Program-made: the position numbers and the translations under genes | Assembly (NCBI RefSeq): GCF_001280305.1 | Contig: NZ_CP012623.1 | Location: 1,860,001 to 1,924,000 of the forward strand | Reading direction: 5' to 3' | DNA length: 64,000 nucleotides | Origin: Hymenobacter sp. DG25A | Lineage (GTDB): Bacteria; Bacteroidota; Bacteroidia; Cytophagales; Hymenobacteraceae | Part shown: positions 51,214 to 59,990 of the stretch, piece by piece | How the letters are laid out: each line of letters begins with the position of its first letter | How positions within the stretch are numbered: the first letter of the stretch is position 1 | Notes under the pieces: generated by a model | The model's input: the letters and a program-made list of their open reading frames with translations, nothing else | What the model was told of the DNA's origin: nothing | Databases searched by the model: none

Positions 51214-54090
51214 TTAGTGCTGCACCTGCAGGCGGGTGGTTACCTGCAGCTCGCCGGCCTGCAGCCGAACCAGGTAAATACCATTGGCCAGGTTTTCTAC
51301 CGGCAACAGCCGCTCATGGGCTCCGGCTGCCTGCTTGCCCGTGGTGGGCAGCGTACGAACCGTAGCCCCCAGCAGGTTCTGCACCGTTACGCGCACTACC
51401 GTAGCCTGGGGCAGCGTGTAGCGCAGCAGCGCTTGCGCATTGGTGGGGTTTGGTACTACTGAATAACCCAGCGCCATAGCGGCCCGCTCATTACGGGTAG
51501 CCAGCACCGTACCAGCCGGCTTGGCTACTTTCTTCGACAGGTACACGAAGTACTGGCCGGGAGCCAGCGTAAAGGTGCTATCCGTGTTTTTGATTTTCAG
51601 GCTGGTGCCATCCAGGTAGTTGTACCAGGTGCCGGCTTTCTGGAACTTGGGGTTCACCGTCGCCGATTTCACATCGAAGTTGCCCAGCACCGTAACGTTC
51701 TGGTCGGAGTTGTTCAGGTGAATGGTTTTTACGGCGCCGCTCACGTCCTGCGTGAAGGCAGTGAAGTTTTCAAACACCGGCTCGTCCTTTTTCAGCTGAA
51801 TCAGGCTGCGGTACACATCGTATAGGCGACGACGGTTGGCGTTGTCGTAGTAGTCCCACAGGGCTGGCTTGTTGCTGAGCTTGCAGCTCTGGTCTTTCCC
51901 GTAGTTTTTAGGATCAGTGCCATCATCACCTGGGTAGGTGCCGTCGGGGCACATAAAGATGCCTTTGTCGTAGCCTACTTCGCCAAACTGCCAGATCATG
52001 CGAGGGCCGGGCACAGTAAAGAAGAAGGCGGCCGCCGCTTCCTGACGGGCCAGGGCCGTATTCAGGTTTTTCACGGAGTAAGAGCCGGAGCTGTTACCAA
52101 AACGCAGGTTCTTATACATCAGGCGGTCCTCGTCGTGGCTTTCCATGTATGTCACCAGGTTAGGCTCCGTAAACCCGCGCTGCTTGTAATAGCCATAGCT
52201 CAGGTCAGATTTACCGCCGTCGTGGTAGCCCATGGTGGCCTCGTTGTAGTTGCCCGTCATCTTGCCCCACAGCATCAAACCAGCTGCCGACAGTGCTTTG
52301 GCTTCTTCGTTGGCCACAAAGGTTTCCAGAATGGCGTAAGAGCCGGCGCTGGCAGCCTGCTGCGTGGCATAGTAGTCTTTCCAGATATTCACCCGTGACT
52401 GGTCAAAAACCGACTCATAGGTAGCTTCCGTTTTCTGCACTTGGCTAAAGCCGCCGGCCAGATCGTAGCGGTAGCCATCAATGTGATACTCCTGCAGCCA
52501 GAATTTGATTACCTCCTTGGAGAAATAGCGGGTATACTCACTTTCATGGTTGAAGTCAGTACCCACGTTATAAGGGTGCGTAGGCGTAGCGTTGAACCAG
52601 GGGCTGTTGCTGCTGTACAGCTGCACCATGGGGCTCTGGCCGAAGGAATGGTTCAGTACCATATCCAGCACCACGGCAATGCCGCGCTTGTGGGCTTCGT
52701 CCACCAGCTTTTTCAGGTCGTTCTTCGTGCCGTAGTACTTGTCCGGGGCAAAGAAGAATGATGGGTTATAGCCCCAGCTTTCGTTGCCTTCAAACTCATT
52801 TACCGGCAGCAGCTCCAGCACGTTCACGCCCAGGCGCTTGAGATAGTCCAGGGAATCGGTTACCGTTTTGTAATCATGGCGGGCTACAAAATCGCGCACC
52901 AACAGTTCATACACCACCATGTCCGTTTTCTTGGGGCGGGCAAAGTTGGTTACCTGCCAGGCGTAAGCCGTCTGGTTGGTCTGCAGTACCGATACGATAC
53001 CGGTGGTTTTGCCCGTGGGATAGGCCTTCAGATTGGGGTACGTAACGGCCGGAATGTACTGGTCGTTGTTGGGGTCCAGCACTTTTTCAGTGTAGGGGTC
53101 GGCTATGCGCAGGCCATCTACCAGATACTGATAGGCATATTCCTGCCCGGCAGTGAGGCCGTCAATCTTCACCCACCAGCGCGTGTTCATGTCGTCGGTG
53201 GCGCTGGTCTTGCTCATCTGGTACTTGGTGTCCGGCAGCCAGTTGTTGAAGTCACCGAGCACGTAGGCATTGGTCTTGTTGGGAGCCGTCAAACTCAGGA
53301 TAACGGAAGTACCTCCATTTAAATAGGTTACCCCATCTTTTTTGGCGCCGGCCGGCAGCGCGGCCACGGTAGTAGCCGGGCTTACAAACACAGTTACTTC
53401 GTCTGTGGCCGTAGTGCCACCGTTGGTAGCCGTCAGCTTCAGCACATTGCTGCCTTCCTGGGTCAGGGTTACATCCTTGGTCAGGATGGTAGCGCTGGTT
53501 TTCTGATCTACTTGGGTCCCATTCAGGGTAAGCGTGAGCGTAGAAGCGGCCGAGGCCGTGCCCGATACGCTTACACTGGCGTTTTTATTGATGAACACGC
53601 CCGTGGTGGGGCTGGTGATGCGCACAGACAGCGCAGACGTTTGCGCCACATCCACAAAAATATCCTTACCGCCCGTATCACGGCCCGATTTGGTGCCGTC
53701 GGTGCTGCGGAACAGCATGGCCAGCTTCAGCATTTTCTCGGCCGTTGGCACCCCATAGAAGGTACGCGGCGTGAAGGTGATGGTATACAAGTCGGGGTTA
53801 GTGGCGCTACGCGTCATTTTCTCCTTTGTAATGGGCGGCGTCCATGCCTTACCAATCACATATTTCCAGTCGGAGGTGCTGGTGCTTTTATCGGTTATAA
53901 CACCCGTCCAGGCATATACATCTCCGGTAAAGCCTTTCAGGCCGGCGTCACCTTTGGTGGCATCAAACGTCAGCGTGACCTGATCATCGGCCGTGAAGAA
54001 GGGAGACTGCGCAGTAACTACCTGAGCCTGCACTACAGGCACCGTAGCCAGGCTGACCAGCCAGAGCATAAGAAGTCGAAGTGATTTCAT
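51214..54090 (-). CDS. Large secreted alpha-amylase family (GH13) enzyme with T9SS sorting domain
   Basis: 958 aa from ATG 54090 (MKSLRLLMLWLVSLATVPVVQAQ, signal peptide); the longer frame upstream is non-coding. Order: N-terminal starch-binding-like domain (about 25-170), Ig-like module (VRITSPTTGVFINKNASVSVSG), CBM48-type module (AYVLGDFNNWLPDTKYQMSK), GH13 barrel with all four regions (VVLDMVLNHSF; GYRYDLAGGF with nucleophile Asp; YAILETFVAN with acid Glu; YMESHDEDR), C-terminal beta domain and a T9SS type A signal (YSVVPNPTNAQALLRY ... NGIYLVRLQAGE). Degrades starch/glycogen outside the cell for SusCD import. Confidence 0.95.
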   Translation of the reverse strand: MKSLRLLMLWLVSLATVPVVQAQVVTAQSPFFTADDQVTLTFDATKGDAGLKGFTGDVYAWTGVITDKSTSTSDWKYVIGKAWTPPITKEKMTRSATNPDLYTITFTPRTFYGVPTAEKMLKLAMLFRSTDGTKSGRDTGGKDIFVDVAQTSALSVRITSPTTGVFINKNASVSVSGTASAASTLTLTLNGTQVDQKTSATILTKDVTLTQEGSNVLKLTATNGGTTATDEVTVFVSPATTVAALPAGAKKDGVTYLNGGTSVILSLTAPNKTNAYVLGDFNNWLPDTKYQMSKTSATDDMNTRWWVKIDGLTAGQEYAYQYLVDGLRIADPYTEKVLDPNNDQYIPAVTYPNLKAYPTGKTTGIVSVLQTNQTAYAWQVTNFARPKKTDMVVYELLVRDFVARHDYKTVTDSLDYLKRLGVNVLELLPVNEFEGNESWGYNPSFFFAPDKYYGTKNDLKKLVDEAHKRGIAVVLDMVLNHSFGQSPMVQLYSSNSPWFNATPTHPYNVGTDFNHESEYTRYFSKEVIKFWLQEYHIDGYRYDLAGGFSQVQKTEATYESVFDQSRVNIWKDYYATQQAASAGSYAILETFVANEEAKALSAAGLMLWGKMTGNYNEATMGYHDGGKSDLSYGYYKQRGFTEPNLVTYMESHDEDRLMYKNLRFGNSSGSYSVKNLNTALARQEAAAAFFFTVPGPRMIWQFGEVGYDKGIFMCPDGTYPGDDGTDPKNYGKDQSCKLSNKPALWDYYDNANRRRLYDVYRSLIQLKKDEPVFENFTAFTQDVSGAVKTIHLNNSDQNVTVLGNFDVKSATVNPKFQKAGTWYNYLDGTSLKIKNTDSTFTLAPGQYFVYLSKKVAKPAGTVLATRNERAAMALGYSVVPNPTNAQALLRYTLPQATVVRVTVQNLLGATVRTLPTTGKQAAGAHERLLPVENLANGIYLVRLQAGELQVTTRLQVQH

Positions 54091-54281
54091 TAAACAGAAG
54101 TTGAGTGGAAAAACAGAAGAAGATTTCGCGAAGCAGACGAAAACAGCGAAAATTCGTCGTAAACGCAGGGTTCTGAATCTTAAAGATACCACGGCTGAGC
54201 CCGGCGACCAAAGGACAGAGGCGGTTTTATTGTAGTTTTGGGAGATGCCTGTACCCTGTAGTGCCGGCAAAATGAGGTGTT

Positions 54282-55190
54282 ATGGCGTGGTGCACGCGTG
54301 CTTTTGGTATATGCCTGCTGCTGCTTTCGGCTTTGTGCACCACCGCGCAGGTGCCGCTGGCTACCCCCGATACGCTAAAGCCTGTTTCATCTAAAAGGTT
54401 GCCCATTTTGCTGGGCGCGGGCACGGCGGCCTACGCCGGCACGCTCTACCTGCTCAGCGAAGGCTGGTACACCGGGCCCCGCACCAGCCTGCACTGGTTC
54501 AATGATTTACCGGAGTGGAAGCAGATGGACAAAGCCGGCCACTTCTGGGGTGCCTTTCACGAAAGCCGTGGAGCCGTAGACATGCTGCAGTGGTCTGGCG
54601 TGCCGGCCAAAAAAGCCATCTGGTACGGCAGCATGGTGGGCTTTCTGCTGCAAAGCCCCATTGAGTTGCTGGATGGCCGCGACCCGCAATACGGCGCTTC
54701 CGCTACCGACTTAGCGGCCAATTTTCTGGGCACGGCGGGGGTGCTGGCCCAGCAGCTGGCCTGGCAGGAGGTGCGCCTCATGCCCAAGTACTCCTTTCAT
54801 ACCACCCGCTACGCCGGCCTGCGCCCCAATGTACTGGGCCACAGCCTGGCCGAAAAGCACCTGAAAGACTACAACGGCCAAACCTACTGGCTGTGCGCCG
54901 ATATCAGAGCCTGGCTGCCCGCCACCAGCCGCTGGCCGCGCTGGCTGCAGCCCGCTCTGGGCTACGGCGCCCAGCAAATGGTGTACAACGATGCGGATGC
55001 CAACGCCGCCCTGGGCCTGCACCCCTACCGCCAGTACTACCTCTCCCTGGATGTTGATTTGCGTCGTATTCCCACGCGCAGCAAGCTCCTGCGCCGGGTA
55101 TTCTACGTGGCCAGTATTTTTCATCTCCCCGCCCCCGCTTTGGAGTATAACAAGCGGCACGGTATGGTACTGCACGGGCTGTACTGGTAG
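54282..55190 (+). CDS. DUF2279 family envelope protein
   Basis: 302 aa with a signal peptide (AFGICLLLLSALCTTAQ). The pattern WFNDLPEWKQMDKAGHFWGAFHESRGAVDMLQWSGVPAKKAIWYGSMVGFLLQSPIELLDG and YGASATDLAANFLGTAGVLAQQLAWQE is characteristic of DUF2279 (YfiM-like) proteins, widespread in Bacteroidetes. Buried hydrophobic helices suggest membrane association. The function of the family is unknown. Confidence 0.8.
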   Translation: MAWCTRAFGICLLLLSALCTTAQVPLATPDTLKPVSSKRLPILLGAGTAAYAGTLYLLSEGWYTGPRTSLHWFNDLPEWKQMDKAGHFWGAFHESRGAVDMLQWSGVPAKKAIWYGSMVGFLLQSPIELLDGRDPQYGASATDLAANFLGTAGVLAQQLAWQEVRLMPKYSFHTTRYAGLRPNVLGHSLAEKHLKDYNGQTYWLCADIRAWLPATSRWPRWLQPALGYGAQQMVYNDADANAALGLHPYRQYYLSLDVDLRRIPTRSKLLRRVFYVASIFHLPAPALEYNKRHGMVLHGLYW

Positions 55191-55296
55191 CCGTGCCCGT
55201 TTAAAAGGAGCGTTGCTGATGCCCGGCTCAACCGCGGGCGTTTTTTGCGCGTTACCTTTGTTGTACCTATTGCATCTGATTTTTTTCTTTTTTGAT

Positions 55297-56397
55297 ATGA
55301 ACGTAGGAGACAGAGTCCGCCTACTGACCGGCCGTGAAGAGGGCATTATTACCCGCATCCTCGACAACGACCTGGTAGAAGTAGCTATTGATAACGATTT
55401 TACCATTCCCGTACTGCGCCGCGAGGTGGTAGTGGTGGCCGCCGAAGAAAACAAAGCTTTCGACCGCACCGCTCCTGTTCTCAAACCCGGCCAGATGGGA
55501 AAAGGCACCAAGCCAGCGGCCGCCCGGCCGGCCAGCGCGCCCGCTACGGCCCCGGCCAGCAATGGAACCGAGCAGCCTGCTACGCCCAAGGCTCCGGCCC
55601 CGCTGCCCGCTGCTCAGAAAGGACTTTACCTGGCGCTTACGCACCAGGCCCCGGAGTTGCTTTCAGTTCAGCTGCTGAATAATACGGAGGCCGATGTGCT
55701 GTTCACCTGCGGCGAGGAGCGCCCTGACCGCCCCTACCGCGGGCTGGTGGCCGACAAGCTGGGCCCCAAGCAGGCCAGCAAGCCATTGGCGCACCTGCAC
55801 CTGAAGGATTTTGAACAGTGGCCCGCCTATGTGCTGCAGGTGCTGCCGCATCAGGTAAACGGCGCTTCGGCGTTTGAGCTACTCACCAAGCGCGTGGCCT
55901 TCAAGGCGGCTACGTTCTACAAGAGCCGACAGCAGGCCCCACTGCTCCAGCGCGAAGCCTACCTGTTTCAGCTGGATGAAAAACCTGCCGCAGCCCTGGC
56001 CCTGCCGCCCGAAAAGCTGGCCGAAGCTCTGAAACAGCAGCTTTCCGGTGATGCTCCCGCAAAGCCTGCTGCTGTAGCACCTATCCCGGAGCCCGCCAAG
56101 TCCCTGGTAGCCCCGCCGCATGAGCTGGACCTGCACATTGAAGCCCTGCGCCCCGAGGGTGCCGAAGGCCTCTCCAACACCGCCATGCTAAAGCTGCAGC
56201 TGGATGCGTTTGAAGATGCCCTGAGCCGGGCCCTGGCCACCAACATGCACGAAATTGTCTTCATCCACGGCGCCGGCAACGGCACCTTGCGCAAGGAAAT
56301 CCACAAGCTCCTGAGCCGCAACCGCGACATCAAGTTTTTTGAAGATGCCCGCAAGGAGAAATTCGGCTACGGCGCTACTCTGGTACGCTTGAAGTAA
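55297..56397 (+). CDS. DUF2027 protein with C-terminal Smr (MutS2-type) nuclease domain
   Basis: 366 aa from ATG 55297; the frame is open earlier but only overlaps DUF2279. Residues 1-50 (MNVGDRVRLLTGREEGIITRI) are KOW/SH3-like; a Pro/Ala-rich linker follows; about 105-250 is the DUF2027 beta domain (YLALTHQAPELLSVQLLNNTEADVLFTCGEE); the last 90 residues are Smr with the DLH motif (ELDLHIEAL) and HGAGNGTLRKEIHKLL. Smr domains nick nucleic acid, in recent work at collided ribosomes; the role of this architecture is not established. Confidence 0.88.
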   Translation: MNVGDRVRLLTGREEGIITRILDNDLVEVAIDNDFTIPVLRREVVVVAAEENKAFDRTAPVLKPGQMGKGTKPAAARPASAPATAPASNGTEQPATPKAPAPLPAAQKGLYLALTHQAPELLSVQLLNNTEADVLFTCGEERPDRPYRGLVADKLGPKQASKPLAHLHLKDFEQWPAYVLQVLPHQVNGASAFELLTKRVAFKAATFYKSRQQAPLLQREAYLFQLDEKPAAALALPPEKLAEALKQQLSGDAPAKPAAVAPIPEPAKSLVAPPHELDLHIEALRPEGAEGLSNTAMLKLQLDAFEDALSRALATNMHEIVFIHGAGNGTLRKEIHKLLSRNRDIKFFEDARKEKFGYGATLVRLK

Positions 56398-56417
56398 GCT
56401 AAGTCCCTTCAAAATTC

Positions 56418-56519
56418 TGTCATCCTGAGCTGTGCGAAGGACCTTTTTACGTTAGAACGACAATCGTACCCACGAGTCATTTTAGCGTAATAAGGTCCTT
56501 CGCATAGTTCAGGATGATA
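56418..56519. repeat. Palindromic intergenic repeat, family 1, copy e
   Basis: TGTCATCCTGAGCTGTGCGA at the left, CGCATAGTTCAGGATGAT at the right, inner GAAGGACCTT / AAGGTCCTTC, centre GAACGACAATCGTACCCACG. About 102 bp, 20 bp after the Smr gene stop. With copy f it brackets the alpha/beta hydrolase gene. Confidence 0.88.
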
Positions 56520-56542
56520 TTTTTTTATCGATTTCTTACTTA

Positions 56543-57460
56543 ATGCCTATTCCTACCACCGCCCAACCGTTTACCGTTATCCTGCCCGATGGCCGCCGGC
56601 TGGGCCTTACGCGCTATGGCAATCCGGCGCACCCGGCGGTTATTTTCCACCATGGCTACGCATCATCCGGACTATCGGTGCCGGGGTGTGCGGAGTTGCT
56701 GGCGGAGTTGGGACTACAGGTGCTGGCACCCGACCGGCCGGGCGCAGGCCAGTCGGATGTGGATGAGAACCTGACGCTGGCTTCGTTCGCGGCCGATGTG
56801 GTGTATGCGGTGGAGGCGTTACGGGTGCCGGGGCGGCTGGGGGTTACGGGCTGGTCGGCGGGTGGGCTGCACGCACTGGCACTGGCCGCGCTTTATCCCC
56901 CGCGGGTAGATACGCTGCATCTGCTGAGCACGATTCTGCCCTTCGGCGACCCGGCAGCTTATGAGGACTTCACAGTAGGCTGGAAGGCCGTGCGCTACGC
57001 CAACGAATACTTGCCTTCGCTGGGCAAGTTGGCCTTCGCCGAAATCAGCGAGAAGTGGCACACCGACCCCGAGGCTACCATTGACGAATTTTTGAAGCTC
57101 ATCTTCGGCCCACCAGAACAAGTAGTGGGCTTTGAACCCACCAACCGAGCCCTGCTGCGCGACGCCGCCGTGCAGGGCTTCAACCACGAGGGGCAGGGCG
57201 TATATTTCGATAGTCGGGCCATCTGTCAGCCACTCTCCTTTTCCCTATCGGCCATTACCGCTCCCACCACTATCTGGCACGGCACCGCCGACACCATCTG
57301 GCCCCCGGAAAGCCTGCATTACCTCACGGAGCGCATCCCACATACCCACATGACGATGCTGTCCGGCGAAGGCCACATGCTGTATCTGAAGCATTGGGAG
57401 GAGATTTTGCGGCAGATATGTGCGCAAATGCAGCAAGCTTCTACAACATCCATTTTATAA
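56543..57460 (+). CDS. Alpha/beta hydrolase
   Basis: 305 aa cytoplasmic hydrolase: HG motif VIFHHGYASSGL, PDRPGAGQSD, nucleophile Ser in GVTGWSAGGLHALALAA, Asp in GTADTIWPPE, His in SGEGHMLYLKHW, so the triad is complete. A helical lid lies between about residues 135 and 225. Substrate unknown. The coding region seems richer in Gly/Val GTG/GGG codons over its first third than its neighbours, and the gene is framed on both sides by copies of the same palindromic repeat. Confidence 0.88.
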   Translation: MPIPTTAQPFTVILPDGRRLGLTRYGNPAHPAVIFHHGYASSGLSVPGCAELLAELGLQVLAPDRPGAGQSDVDENLTLASFAADVVYAVEALRVPGRLGVTGWSAGGLHALALAALYPPRVDTLHLLSTILPFGDPAAYEDFTVGWKAVRYANEYLPSLGKLAFAEISEKWHTDPEATIDEFLKLIFGPPEQVVGFEPTNRALLRDAAVQGFNHEGQGVYFDSRAICQPLSFSLSAITAPTTIWHGTADTIWPPESLHYLTERIPHTHMTMLSGEGHMLYLKHWEEILRQICAQMQQASTTSIL

Positions 57461-57480
57461 CCTCCCGCATCATTACATTA

Positions 57481-57581
57481 GTCATCCTGAGCCCAGCGAA
57501 GGACCTTCTCACCGCAGAACGACTATCGTAACAACGACTCGTTCCAACGTGAGGAGGTCCTTCGCTGGGCTCAGGATGACA
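57481..57581. repeat. Palindromic intergenic repeat, family 1, copy f
   Basis: The best-preserved copy: GTCATCCTGAGCCCAGCGAA ... GGACCTTCTCAC at left, GTGAGGAGGTCCTTCGCTGG ... GCTCAGGATGAC at right, centre GAACGACTATCGTAACAACG ACTCGTTC, whose ends GAACGA/TCGTTC pair again. 20 bp after the hydrolase stop. Confidence 0.9.
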
Positions 57582-57660
57582 GAGTGGTTTTGGTAGAAAG
57601 TATAATCCATATCAGGCCTAAAGGTGCAGGGTGTTACTTTGCAGAAACCTTCTGCCTTTT

Positions 57661-59523
57661 ATGACTCTGAAGCTTCTTGCCGCGCTGCTGTTGGCTAGCG
57701 CCCCCGTTCTTGCCCAGCAAGCTTTGCCTATCCCGCGCAATCTGCAGGCCACCTACCAGAAAGGCACCCGCGCCGAAGACGGTAAACCCGGCCCCAAATA
57801 CTGGCAAAACACCGCCGACTATACCCTCAATATCAACTTCGACCCTGCCACCCGCCTGGTGCAGGGCACGGTGGATATTGCCTACGTGAACAACAGCCCC
57901 GACTCACTGCGGCAGATCTGGTTTAAGCTATACCCCAACTATTACCAGAAAGGTGCGCCGCGCACCTCTTCGGTGAAGCCGGAAGACCTGCACGATGGAG
58001 TAAAAATTGCCCAAATGAGCGTCAATGGCGAGGCCGAAGATGTAGCCAAGTTGAAGATTGATGCCACCAATATGCCCGTGAGCATTAAGCCACTGGCGCC
58101 GGGGCAAACGGCCCGCGTGGCTCTCAGCTACTCCTACACGCTCAACAAAGGCTCGCACATGCGGACCGGCGAGGTGGAGGAAGGCGCGCATTTCGTGGCG
58201 TACTTCTTTCCACGCATCACGGTGTACGACGACATTGATGGCTGGAACCGTCTGCCCTACATCGGCTCGCAGGAGTTCTACAACGACTTCAGCAACTTCA
58301 AAGCCGCCATTACGGTGCCCAAAAACTTTGTAGTGTGGGCCACCGGCGACCTGAAAAACACCGACCAGGTCCTCCAGAAAAAGTACGCCAAGCGCCTGCG
58401 CGACGCCGAGAAGAAAGACGGCATTATCAGCATCATTACCCAGGCTGACGCCAACCGCCGCGACATCACCGCCCAGAACGCCACCAACACCTGGCAGTTT
58501 GAGGCGCAAAACGTCACGGACTTTGTGTTTGCCACCGCCGACCATTACGTGTGGCAATCTACCAGCCTGGTAGTGGACCCCGCTACCAAGCGCCGCACCC
58601 GTGTAGATGCCGTGTACAACACCAAGCACAAGGACTACGAGGAGGTGATTCACTTCGCCCGTAAAACGGTGCAGGCCATGAGCTACGACTTCCCCAAGTG
58701 GCCCTTCCCCTACTCCCACGAAACCATTTTCGATGGCCTCGACCAGATGGAGTACCCCATGATGGTGAACGACAACCCCACCGAATCCCGCGCCGACGCC
58801 ATTACCCTCACCGACCACGAGATATTCCACACGATGTTCCCGTTCTACATGGGCATCAACGAAACCAAGTACGGCTGGATGGACGAAGGCTGGGCCACCA
58901 TCGGCGAGTGGATTATCTCCAAAATGATTGACCCCACCCTGGACGACGACTACGGCATTGCCCCCTACGCCCGCGCCGCCCATACGGAGCAGGATATGCC
59001 CATCGTGACGCTGACGACCCAGCAAAATGGCACCCCGTTTTTCCTCAACTCCTACCCCAAGCCCGGCCTGGGCTATCTGTATGTAAAGGATTTGCTGGGC
59101 GATGAACTGTTCACGAAGGCGCTGCACACCTACATCCGCAACTGGAACGGCAAGCACCCCATGCCCTACGATTTCTTCAACTCCATGAACGCCGGGGCCG
59201 GCCGCAACCTCAACTGGTTCTGGCAGCGCTGGTTCTTCGATGGTGGCTACCCCGACTTGGCCATTGCCAGCGTAACCAAGCAAGGCAATGAGTCCCAGAT
59301 TGTAGTGGAAGCCAAAGGCACCAAGCCCGTGCCGGTAGACCTAACCGTAACGTTTGCCGATAACTCCACTCAGCAAATTCACCGCACCATTGCCGTGTGG
59401 GAAACCGGCGCAAAGACCGTCACTATTCCTGTGCCTTCGGATAAAGTGGTGACGAAGGTGAAGATGGGTGCTACACTGGTGCCGGACAGCAACCCGAAGG
59501 ATAATTTGTGGGAGGGGAAGTAA
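57661..59523 (+). CDS. Secreted M1 family zinc metallopeptidase
   Basis: 620 aa from ATG 57661 (MTLKLLAALLLASAPVLAQ, signal peptide). Gluzincin site: TLTDHEIFHTMFPFYMGINETKYGWMDEGWATIGEW, that is HExxH followed 18 residues later by Glu. The N-terminal beta domain (QNTADYTLNINFDPATRLVQGTVDIAYVNNSPDSLRQIWFKLYPN) fits the Bacteroidetes M1 group; the GAMEN-type loop appears as FDGLDQMEYPM. Probably a periplasmic or secreted aminopeptidase. The next gene starts 2 bp after its stop. Confidence 0.92.
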   Translation: MTLKLLAALLLASAPVLAQQALPIPRNLQATYQKGTRAEDGKPGPKYWQNTADYTLNINFDPATRLVQGTVDIAYVNNSPDSLRQIWFKLYPNYYQKGAPRTSSVKPEDLHDGVKIAQMSVNGEAEDVAKLKIDATNMPVSIKPLAPGQTARVALSYSYTLNKGSHMRTGEVEEGAHFVAYFFPRITVYDDIDGWNRLPYIGSQEFYNDFSNFKAAITVPKNFVVWATGDLKNTDQVLQKKYAKRLRDAEKKDGIISIITQADANRRDITAQNATNTWQFEAQNVTDFVFATADHYVWQSTSLVVDPATKRRTRVDAVYNTKHKDYEEVIHFARKTVQAMSYDFPKWPFPYSHETIFDGLDQMEYPMMVNDNPTESRADAITLTDHEIFHTMFPFYMGINETKYGWMDEGWATIGEWIISKMIDPTLDDDYGIAPYARAAHTEQDMPIVTLTTQQNGTPFFLNSYPKPGLGYLYVKDLLGDELFTKALHTYIRNWNGKHPMPYDFFNSMNAGAGRNLNWFWQRWFFDGGYPDLAIASVTKQGNESQIVVEAKGTKPVPVDLTVTFADNSTQQIHRTIAVWETGAKTVTIPVPSDKVVTKVKMGATLVPDSNPKDNLWEGK

Positions 59524-59525
59524 TT

Positions 59526-59990
59526 ATGAGTGTTTTGCTCTTCCCTCAAATTTTGTTCTTGGTTTTTAGTCTAAGCTCCTATCAACCCCAAAAATTCACC
59601 ACTTGCATTCCTTACTCTGTTAATTATTTGAAGCATGATGTTGAGTCCGCTTCAATGATATTTTCAGCCACTTTATTGAATGTATCAACGACAAAAGAAA
59701 AAAGCGACCTTTCTCATGACTCAATAAAAGTTAATACCTATAAATTGCCTGATAGAATATGGCGAGGTATCAGCCCAGATACAATTCAATTGAAAAGTAC
59801 ACCCCGCTATGATGACCTATCAGTTCTAGTGAAAGGGGGCAAATATTTATTTCTAATTGATAGCTCTTGGATAAATCAATGTAGCCCCATTGTTGAAGAT
59901 TTCAGTGATATGGCTAAAGAGCTAGACAGGCTTTCCAAAAAGAAGAGCTTCAAAAATTTCAAGCTCCAAACTAGTACCTTTGCCCCGTGA
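59526..59990 (+). CDS. Small secreted protein, possible NTR/TIMP-like fold, low GC
   Basis: 154 aa, signal peptide MSVLLFPQILFLVFSLSS, mature part with two Cys (27 and 119) and the pattern YKLPDRIWRGISPDTIQLKST ... VKGGKYLFLID ... INQCSPIVEDFSDMAKELD. This layout (exported protein, 'v...wKG..s..i.l', 'f..G..Yl.y', late Cys, C-terminal helix) resembles NTR/TIMP-like secreted proteins of Bacteroidetes; no domain search was possible. The coding region is clearly richer in A/T than all neighbours, suggesting recent transfer. ATG 59526 lies 2 bp after the M1 peptidase stop, and its own stop codon lies inside the RNase P RNA P1 stem. Confidence 0.7.
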   Translation: MSVLLFPQILFLVFSLSSYQPQKFTTCIPYSVNYLKHDVESASMIFSATLLNVSTTKEKSDLSHDSIKVNTYKLPDRIWRGISPDTIQLKSTPRYDDLSVLVKGGKYLFLIDSSWINQCSPIVEDFSDMAKELDRLSKKKSFKNFKLQTSTFAP

